Shown: positions 19,046 to 25,384 of the stretch, in pieces | How positions within the stretch are numbered: position 1 is the first letter of the stretch | How the letters are laid out: the number at the start of each line of letters is the position of its first letter | Virus record (IMG/VR): IMGVR_UViG_3300006753_000061 | Coordinates: 1 to 25,384 of that record | Strand: one strand, 5' to 3' | DNA: 25,384 bases | Source of the DNA: a virus | Program-made: the position numbers and the translations under genes | The notes under the pieces: generated by a model | Databases searched by the model: none | Told to the model about the DNA's origin: nothing | What the model saw: the letters and a program-made list of their open reading frames with translations, nothing else

Positions 19046-22000
19046 ATGGCCGAACCTAATATTGGTGGTATTAAAGTTCCATTGTCCCCTGGAGAGGAAG
19101 CGACTAATACTCTTCTGGGGATAACTGCGCCATCTGTCGAAGCGGTTCCGCAGGGTGATCTTCCTACTCTTCCGATCCAAGGCACCAGCATAGGAGACAC
19201 TGCTAGGCGAGCCAGCGAAACTACTCCTAAAGCGAAGGCTTATGATCTTGAACTTGGTAATGTGTTGGGTCTTAACCCAAATAATATTACCGACAGTAAT
19301 CGTAAGCGTTTCGATCAGCAACGCATTCGTCAGAATATTGAACTTCAGTCGGATGCAGCCCCAGTTACGCAAGGCTATATGAAAGCGGATCAAGATTTGA
19401 CGGCGTTGCTCTCCGGTAATGTTAAAAATGTGGCTGATGGCGAGCGAGCAGTTCAAGGCTTGACTTTCGATGGTGCGCTAAGCAATGGCGTCAGCTTGCT
19501 GAAGAGCTTGGGCTGGCGTTTCCTAGAGGTTGGTGGTGAGCTTGTTGACGAGGATTTTGAAGCCTTCGCTCAGCGCGAGGCAGAGCTTGAGGAAGCTAGG
19601 GCATCCGTGCGTGGCCATAAGCAAGAGTTCAGCGGCATCTTTGAGGGGACGCTGGGGGAGCAAGCGGAAAAGTTCTTTATCTGGGCTAAGCAGACGGCTG
19701 GCGAGGGCATCCCTCTCATGGCTCCGTCCCTGGCGGGTGGCGCTGCTGGCTTCGGCGTAGGGCTGGCTGTCGGTGGTCCCGCTGCGCCCCTGACGGCTAC
19801 CATAGGGGCTATGCTGGGGGCTTTCATTCCTAGTTTCATCTTGGGCGTAGGTGAGGTTCAGCAAAGCATAAAATCCCGCGATAAGAATGTTGAAGCTCCC
19901 CTTGTTGCTCTTGGCGGCGGCGTCATTATCGGCGCTTTGGATAGCCTTCTCGCGGGCAAGTTAGGGACCATTGCTCGCAAGGCTGTTGGGCGTGAAGCTG
20001 CGGAGGAAATGTACCAGAAGATCGCCTTTAAGGTGGCTGCGATGAAGGTGGCTTCAGAGACTGCTGGGGGTCTGACGATTGAAGGTATAACGGAAGGTGC
20101 GCAGTTTATCGTCAGCGAAACTTTTGCAGCGCACGCTACTGATACCGAAATTGACGCAGAGCAATTCACAAAAGAGCTTATCGAAAATATCGCGGCGGGT
20201 ATGTTGTTGGGTGCTGGGGCAACGTCTACCACTAGCACGGGCGGACAAATTGTTCGCGCTCGCCGGGAAAAGCGGGCGATGGACGAGAGCAATCGCTTGG
20301 AGAAGGAAGGGGAACTGAAGGGGCTAAGCGCGGTGAAAGCGGCGGAACTGAAGACCGCTCAGCTACGGGCGCAGGGTGTGGATAGCGTGTTCCTCCCGAT
20401 GGATGTCCTTCTGCGGTACGCTCGCTCCCAGGCTGATCCTGTAGAGGCGCTAGCAAACTTAGGTGTATCTGAGGCGTTAGCTGGGGTCCATAACATGGCA
20501 ACTATAACTGTCGATGTTAAAGGAATACACGGCGCTTCAGATCGAGCGGTAGAAGTAGTTAAAAGCCCAACCTTTCAAACTGCGAAAAGGCTACTTACAC
20601 AATCACAATTCAAACGCTTGAGGGGGACTAAAAATCTTCAGACCGGAGAATTGTTTATCTGGGATGCAGCCCTAGCTACTCACGAAGAGATGAACCATCT
20701 GCTAGGAGGACAAGCTTTTAGAGAGGGGGCTGCTGGAAATGGGCCAGTTTTTAGGGCAAGTGATTTTGCAAACCCTACGCAAGAGTTTAGAGATTTCTTT
20801 CAAGCTAACGCCACCGGCAAAGTAGAGCTATCCCTGGAAGCTTTCGCTGAGCATCTCCACGGTACCGAAGCCTACGATTTGATCGCTCCCCACCTGACTA
20901 TCACCAAGGACACTGTTTCGCTGGCTGAAGCTGTCGAGGAAGCCTTTATCGAAGAAGAAGACATTGAAAATTATGAAGCTGATCTGGAAGCTTACGATGC
21001 TGCCGAAGACCTGAAGGAGCGAGTGCAAGAGACAATCCAGAAGGTGAAAGCGAAGCCCAAGTCAGGCCACCAGATTATCGATGACGCTGGCCGGGATGTG
21101 GAAGTCATACTCGACACGCTGATCCAGAACGTTCAAGAGCGTAAGGGCGGCACCGATGAAATCGTTCGCACGGGTAGGCTGACGAAGCTAGATAGCCAGA
21201 TAAGCGAACAAGACAGGATTATAGCTAACGAGCAAACGAACCTTGAACGGGCGACAAAGGCGAAGACCGCTACTTCGGCTATCCAGAAGCGCTTGAATGC
21301 AGCTATTGCTAAGCGGGATGATTTCATAGAGCAGCAGACAGCGCTAGAGTTGCCTGAAGTTGTAGTTGGTGTTGGGGAAGGTGTTGAGGCTGAGTTTAGG
21401 GCGCAGCAAGCGGAGGATTTGCGTCCTACAGCTATAGAAATCAAAACGAAGACACTGCAAGATTTTGAGGTAAAGATTACTGCTGAAATAATCCGTGAGG
21501 TTCGCAAGGCATTTAGGGCTGGCCTTGATGTGGGGAAAGACTTAATAAAGCGAAAGAAGTCTTTGAAGAAGGAGATACGTGCTGCGCTTAAGAAGACAGG
21601 CGTTAAGCTTACGAAGACTAGCCAAATCGGCGTACAATTGGATCGCTTGAACAACGCCCCTACGGATAAGGCGCTGACGAAGCTGCTCCCCGTCGTGCAG
21701 TCGAGGATAGCGGTGATCGTGGGGACTGAGCGCCGGAAGCAACTTGAGGCTGCGATTAAGAAGGTTGTAGCGGGAACTGCGTCTAAGATACAAGGAGGAA
21801 GGAAGGTTGGCTTCTTCGGCCCTGGTGACGATGCAGCAAAAGCGCAAGAAGTTATGGACATGGCCAGGACAACGATCAACTTGGGAGTAGGGGTAGCGGA
21901 AGAACGCCTAGAGAAGATATTGTCTAGTAAGGAGCTACCGTCCACTGAGGGGCTGCTAGAGCGGCAGTTGCTGGGTATCGCAGCCCACCGTCCTGAAGCT

Positions 22001-24193
22001 GATAATGCGACTGCTGAGCAAGCCCTGCTTGACCTTCAGGAAATCAAACTGTTTGGGAAGGGGGCGGCGCTCAACAAGATCATGGCACGGCGCGATAGAG
22101 CGAACTTGGATGCTACGGAAGGCCGTGAGTTCACCACGCAGGGCAAGCCGGTGAAGGCGATGAATACCGTTGGCTTGTTCGCTCGTATGGGGCGGGGCTT
22201 GAGGGATTTCCGTGATGGGCTAGCGTCCATGCACAACGCCTGGGATGAAGTGCTGGATGACACCTTCAATAAGCTGGACGTAGATGCTCGTCGGCTGATT
22301 AAAAGCCTTCGCTTCACGAAGTACCTTCAGCGGGCTAAGGGAAGGATGCTGAAATGGGAGAAGGAGCTTAACGAGATTGGCTATACAGCTTTCGGTATCG
22401 AAGAAGGGAACTATCGGAAGTTGATGGATCGTCATCACAAGGATGCCCAGCGTATTGATTTTGGTGAGTTTGAAGATAAGAATGGAGATATCGTTAGACT
22501 GCAATATTCTCCCGCTAACATTAGGAAGCTTTGGATGGAGCGTCAAGACCCCACTATTCGGGATGTAGTAACAGACGTAGAAGGCAACGCTTTTACTGAC
22601 GAGATGATGAAAGCGATGTTTAACGTCTTGAACGACGATCCCACTCACTATGATTATGCTCTTGCACAACTTGCCTTTTACCGTAAGCTATACCCCCAAG
22701 TTAACGCAGTGCATCGTCGGGTCTACGGAGTAAATCTCCCCTTTAACGAGTTCTATAGCCCAATCCAGAGGGACAAGGGAGATACAGTTCAAGACGGCTC
22801 AAAAGATAGCTTCGGGGCGGATCGGGTCATAGCTGATGAGCAAACCTATCGTCGCTCTCTTCCTCCCGCACTGAAGAAACGTCTGCCGGGGGTGATTGCT
22901 CCTTTGAAGCGCCGTAGTGATATAGGCGCTATGCACCGTTATATGCACGACATGGCTCACTTCATTGAAACTACGGAGCAAGTCATGCACATGAAGAGTG
23001 TGTTCGCTAGCCGCCCCTTGCGTAAAGCTATTGAGGCAATGCACAGCAAGGCCAGGAATAAAGAGATCGATGAGTTCCTTGAGGACTTCGGCACCGGCTA
23101 TGCTGCCCGTGGGATCGTCGCGGAGCAATCTATCGCCATGTTCAACCGGCGCTTCTCGACTGCGGCTTTAGCCATCAAGCCCAGTATCGGCACCAAGCAG
23201 CTTGTGTCCTGGCTGGCCATGGCAGAGAACATCCCGGTGACGGACTTCATTAAGTCTCAGGCTGACTTTTTCAAGAACCCGAAGAAGAACATGAAAACAC
23301 TCTTTGAGCTTTCTGCCGCATTACAGGCGCGAGGGTCATCGATTGACTTTGAACTGGCCAAGATCGGATCGGAGAATGAGGAGATACTTCGCTGGCGGCA
23401 CAACCAGACCATGGAAGACCTGTTCTTCAAGTTCATTAAGCTGGGCGATAGGATGCCTATTTACGCTGGCGGCTGGGCTGTCTATCAGAATGCACTAAAG
23501 CAGGGTAAATCTCAGAAGCAAGCTATCGATGCGTTTGAAGATGCCATGAACAGCACGCAGCAGTCGGTGGATATCGATAAGATGTCCGCGCTTCAGCGGT
23601 CCAGCGCCATAGGCCGCACGCTCACCATGTTTATGACAGCGAGGATGGCCTTGCTGCGAGGGGAGATGAGGGCCATTCGTCAGGTCAGGCGGAAGAAGAT
23701 CAGCTATCGTGAGTTCGGCAAGCGCATGGCTATCTACCACTTCCTCATGCCTATGATGATCCAGTTCATAGCGAGTGGGTTCCGCTGGGATACGGATCGC
23801 CAGCTTGTGGCTGCGTTCATGGGGCAACTTAATAGCTTTGTTATCTTCGGGGACATCCTAGCCTGGGCGGCGACAAAGGCATTTACCGATGAGCCTGACC
23901 CCTGGCGTGAGGCAAACCAAATCCCAATGGCCCAAGTTTTTCAAGATATGATGGAAGGTGCATCTGATGCGCTAGCCCCAGGCGCTAGCGTAGAAGATAT
24001 GATGGAAGGTTTGTTTGAGATGGCTGATGCCATTGGCCTTGCTACTGGTAAGCCTATCGAGCAAACTCGTAACGCAATCGAAGGCGGATATAACCTTTTA
24101 GCGGAAGGTGAGATTGAGAAAGGTGTGTTGCAGCTTTGGGGATTATCGGAAGCAGTATCAGAGAAAGCAAGACGCGCTGACTTCGTAGAATAA
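19046..24193 (+). CDS. very large internal virion protein (gp16 position), 1715 aa
   Basis: Position after the gp15-like gene, size and composition fit the largest ejection protein, which in T7 (gp16, 1318 aa) helps build the DNA conduit across the host envelope. Hydrophobic segments lie near residues 225-270 (PLMAPSLAGGAAGFGVGLAV, then IGAMLGAFIPSFILGVG) and 285-305. Coiled-coil-like and Lys/Arg/Glu-rich parts fill about 640-960. The C-terminal third has FNRRFSTAALAIKPSIGTKQ, NSTQQSVDIDKMSALQRSSA and IGRTLTMFMTARMALLRGEM, a pattern I recall from giant phage polyvalent and ejection proteins. Two more hydrophobic stretches follow. I see no lysozyme motif. An AT-rich segment (about 480-587) looks inserted. 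The ribosome site is weak, so coupling to the upstream gene is likely. Confidence 0.75.
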   Translation: MAEPNIGGIKVPLSPGEEATNTLLGITAPSVEAVPQGDLPTLPIQGTSIGDTARRASETTPKAKAYDLELGNVLGLNPNNITDSNRKRFDQQRIRQNIELQSDAAPVTQGYMKADQDLTALLSGNVKNVADGERAVQGLTFDGALSNGVSLLKSLGWRFLEVGGELVDEDFEAFAQREAELEEARASVRGHKQEFSGIFEGTLGEQAEKFFIWAKQTAGEGIPLMAPSLAGGAAGFGVGLAVGGPAAPLTATIGAMLGAFIPSFILGVGEVQQSIKSRDKNVEAPLVALGGGVIIGALDSLLAGKLGTIARKAVGREAAEEMYQKIAFKVAAMKVASETAGGLTIEGITEGAQFIVSETFAAHATDTEIDAEQFTKELIENIAAGMLLGAGATSTTSTGGQIVRARREKRAMDESNRLEKEGELKGLSAVKAAELKTAQLRAQGVDSVFLPMDVLLRYARSQADPVEALANLGVSEALAGVHNMATITVDVKGIHGASDRAVEVVKSPTFQTAKRLLTQSQFKRLRGTKNLQTGELFIWDAALATHEEMNHLLGGQAFREGAAGNGPVFRASDFANPTQEFRDFFQANATGKVELSLEAFAEHLHGTEAYDLIAPHLTITKDTVSLAEAVEEAFIEEEDIENYEADLEAYDAAEDLKERVQETIQKVKAKPKSGHQIIDDAGRDVEVILDTLIQNVQERKGGTDEIVRTGRLTKLDSQISEQDRIIANEQTNLERATKAKTATSAIQKRLNAAIAKRDDFIEQQTALELPEVVVGVGEGVEAEFRAQQAEDLRPTAIEIKTKTLQDFEVKITAEIIREVRKAFRAGLDVGKDLIKRKKSLKKEIRAALKKTGVKLTKTSQIGVQLDRLNNAPTDKALTKLLPVVQSRIAVIVGTERRKQLEAAIKKVVAGTASKIQGGRKVGFFGPGDDAAKAQEVMDMARTTINLGVGVAEERLEKILSSKELPSTEGLLERQLLGIAAHRPEADNATAEQALLDLQEIKLFGKGAALNKIMARRDRANLDATEGREFTTQGKPVKAMNTVGLFARMGRGLRDFRDGLASMHNAWDEVLDDTFNKLDVDARRLIKSLRFTKYLQRAKGRMLKWEKELNEIGYTAFGIEEGNYRKLMDRHHKDAQRIDFGEFEDKNGDIVRLQYSPANIRKLWMERQDPTIRDVVTDVEGNAFTDEMMKAMFNVLNDDPTHYDYALAQLAFYRKLYPQVNAVHRRVYGVNLPFNEFYSPIQRDKGDTVQDGSKDSFGADRVIADEQTYRRSLPPALKKRLPGVIAPLKRRSDIGAMHRYMHDMAHFIETTEQVMHMKSVFASRPLRKAIEAMHSKARNKEIDEFLEDFGTGYAARGIVAEQSIAMFNRRFSTAALAIKPSIGTKQLVSWLAMAENIPVTDFIKSQADFFKNPKKNMKTLFELSAALQARGSSIDFELAKIGSENEEILRWRHNQTMEDLFFKFIKLGDRMPIYAGGWAVYQNALKQGKSQKQAIDAFEDAMNSTQQSVDIDKMSALQRSSAIGRTLTMFMTARMALLRGEMRAIRQVRRKKISYREFGKRMAIYHFLMPMMIQFIASGFRWDTDRQLVAAFMGQLNSFVIFGDILAWAATKAFTDEPDPWREANQIPMAQVFQDMMEGASDALAPGASVEDMMEGLFEMADAIGLATGKPIEQTRNAIEGGYNLLAEGEIEKGVLQLWGLSEAVSEKARRADFVE
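20483..20803 (+). other. candidate inserted domain within the 1715-aa protein
   Basis: Residues about 480-587 interrupt what reads as a continuous segment: LGVSEALA before it and ANATGKVELSLEAFAEHLHG after it. The stretch has lower G+C than its flanks (24/60 at 20581-20640, against 38/60 at 20341-20400 and 34/60 at 20881-20940). It carries a compact motif, LFIWDAALATHEEMNHLLGG, after a basic QFKRLRGTKNLQTG. The W-D-A and A-T-H-E-E residues look conserved-domain-like, but I cannot name the family. Confidence 0.45.
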
Positions 24194-24249
24194 TGATTGA
24201 ACCTGTATCTATCCAGTGTTACCATATCTAGTGTGCAAGAGGACATGAA

Positions 24250-25384
24250 ATGACGGTCACAAGCCAGACAACGAAGACCACTACAGCGGGCAACGGGAGC
24301 GCTACCACCTTCTCGTTCAGCCCCATGGTTATCTTCGCTTCCACCGACATCGTAGTGACCACCACGGTCATCGCTACCGGCGTTGAGACTACGATCAGCG
24401 AAGGCGCTACCTCCTCCACCTATAGCGTGGGCATCACCACTTATCCGGCCACCGGCTCCATCACCTACCCGGCATCAGGTGGGACGCCCCTCGCTTCCAC
24501 CCATACCATCACTATCAAGCGGACGCTTACCCTTGAGCAGCAGACCAACCTAGAGAACCAGGGCGGCTATCTTCCGTCCACTCAGGAAGAGCAATTCGAT
24601 AAGCTGTTGATGATTGACCTTCAGCAAGAGGAAGTCATTGCCCGGTCTTTCACTCTGCCCGTCTCTTACACTGGCGGCGCTTCCTTGGAGTGGCCTGTCC
24701 CCGTCGCTGGGTCTTACATTCGATGGAATGCAGGAGCAACCGCTCTTGAGAACACCACCTCCGCCAACACGGCTCTGTCCTGGCCTGATGGTACGGAAGC
24801 ATTGCCTGGGTTGTCGGCAACGGACGATCTCAACACCGGCTGGTATAGGATCGGCGCTGACAATATCGGCCTTAGTTTGGGCGGCACCAAGCGCGTCGAT
24901 TACTCCACTACGAAATCCATCTTCACCACCACCGTTGAGCCTGGGGGAGATACCGCTGCTGGCGATAACGCAGCCATTGGCTATACGCCTGGCGAAGGTC
25001 TGATCGTCACTGGCCAGGGCAGCACCAACGACATCACCATGAAAAACGACGCTGATGCCGATGTGCTGGTGGTCCCGACAGGTACAACGAATGTGGATAT
25101 CGTGGGCGTGGCTACGGCGGCTAGCTTTGAACCTGATGGCGATACTGCTGCTGGCGATAACGCAGCGATTGGCTACACTTCCACAGAGGGCATCATCGTC
25201 ACGGGTCAGGGGTCCACGTATGATGTCGTAATCAAGAATGACGCAGATGCCAATGTTATACAGATTGCAACGGGGACAACTAATGCGGAAGTGACTGGGC
25301 TTCTCACCGCTGGTACACTAAAGCTGGGACCAGGATCGACAGTCACGGACATCCTCAACGAAGACGGCTTCGCTAGCAACTCCG
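24250..25384 (+). CDS. tail fibre / tail spike protein, N-terminal part (runs off right edge)
   Basis: The frame opens at ATG 24250 after AGAGGA and stays open to the window end (378 codons). The first 150 residues fit the podovirus fibre-adaptor domain that docks on the tail nozzle: GNGSATTFSFSPMVIFASTD, VVTTTVIATGVETTISEG, TPLASTHTITIKRTL, then LEQQTNLENQGGYLPSTQEE and LLMIDLQQEEV. A beta-rich shaft follows, with two tandem 64-residue repeats containing GDTAAGDNAAIGY and TGQGST. The receptor-binding C-terminus lies outside the window. It recognises the host surface. It follows the 1715-aa gene by 56 bases that contain no convincing regulatory signal. Confidence 0.85.
   Translation, partial: MTVTSQTTKTTTAGNGSATTFSFSPMVIFASTDIVVTTTVIATGVETTISEGATSSTYSVGITTYPATGSITYPASGGTPLASTHTITIKRTLTLEQQTNLENQGGYLPSTQEEQFDKLLMIDLQQEEVIARSFTLPVSYTGGASLEWPVPVAGSYIRWNAGATALENTTSANTALSWPDGTEALPGLSATDDLNTGWYRIGADNIGLSLGGTKRVDYSTTKSIFTTTVEPGGDTAAGDNAAIGYTPGEGLIVTGQGSTNDITMKNDADADVLVVPTGTTNVDIVGVATAASFEPDGDTAAGDNAAIGYTSTEGIIVTGQGSTYDVVIKNDADANVIQIATGTTNAEVTGLLTAGTLKLGPGSTVTDILNEDGFASNS
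24937..25320 (+). repeat. two tandem 192-base (64-codon) repeats in the fibre shaft
   Basis: Unit 1 (24937-25128) and unit 2 (25129-25320) are in frame and share EPxGDTAAGDNAAIGYT, a (L/I)IVTGQGST block, KNDADA and TGTTN. The protein copies are more alike at the start than at the end. Such modules build the triple-stranded shaft of fibres. Confidence 0.75.

Noticed and set aside
21133-21945. 270-codon minus-strand frame opposite the 1715-aa gene
   Set aside because: Ser/Ala/Phe-rich shadow of Lys/Arg/Glu-rich coding sequence, with no ribosome site context or family signal.
24197-24225. Possible promoter before the fibre gene (TTGAAC, 17 bases, TACCAT)
   Set aside because: Each box matches only four of six consensus positions, which is common by chance; the gene can be read from the upstream unit.
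24193-24231. 12-codon frame beginning in the stop of the 1715-aa gene (TAATG)
   Set aside because: Too short, and no ribosome site of its own; it is likely a chance result of the TAATG overlap.

Overview
The window is a segment of a tailed double-stranded DNA bacteriophage of the podovirus (short-tailed) type. It carries an almost complete virion-morphogenesis block, read left to right: terminase small and large subunits, a T7 gp8-like portal, scaffold, major capsid protein, cement protein, tail tubular proteins A and B, four genes placed like the T7 internal virion (ejection) proteins gp13 to gp16, and the start of a tail fibre. I see no integrase, ribosomal RNA, tRNA, CRISPR array or insertion sequence. 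The host cannot be named. The T7-like ejection proteins, a lysozyme-like domain inside one of them, and a Sec signal peptide on one structural-region protein fit a Gram-negative (diderm) host.

Layout. Positions 1-748 hold two small unrecognised genes on the minus strand, read from a good sigma70-like promoter at 806-833; a third may begin at position 18 and run off the left edge. Positions 834-1254 are a non-coding divergent region with four CCATGG palindromes and a strong G-quadruplex motif (1140-1167). From about 1255 everything reads rightward. The DNA-packaging block (1267-4012) includes two genes under 60 codons that are easily missed: a 27-residue single-membrane-span peptide overlapping the terminase small-subunit start, and a 52-residue protein joined to the large-subunit gene by ATGA. 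Next come two short proteins sharing a KKxLLG(Q/R) C-terminal tag, the portal, a Bbp19-like protein, an acidic scaffold candidate, an epsilon15 gp7/Bbp17-like major capsid protein, a Bbp16-like cement protein and a small acidic protein.

A signal-peptide-bearing, lectin-like protein (9475-10656) sits between head and tail genes. The tail adaptor (TubA), an enlarged tail nozzle (TubB) with four E1-FCCH-like repeats, and the ejection proteins follow: gp13-like, gp14-like, a 1113-residue protein with a C-terminal lysozyme-like domain, and a 1715-residue protein. The fibre gene begins at 24250 and runs off the right edge.

The head genes resemble BPP-1/epsilon15-type phages, while the portal, tail tube and ejection apparatus resemble T7, so the virion looks mosaic. 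Stop/start overlaps and short gaps suggest one long rightward transcription unit. The points most worth a second look are: the signal peptide on the lectin-like protein; three TCACGTGA-centred palindromes at gene junctions; the AT-rich composition of the 1113-residue ejection protein; an apparent 107-residue AT-rich insertion in the 1715-residue protein; the hidden membrane peptide; and the G-quadruplex in the divergent control region. Family assignments come from recalled motifs, not from a database search.
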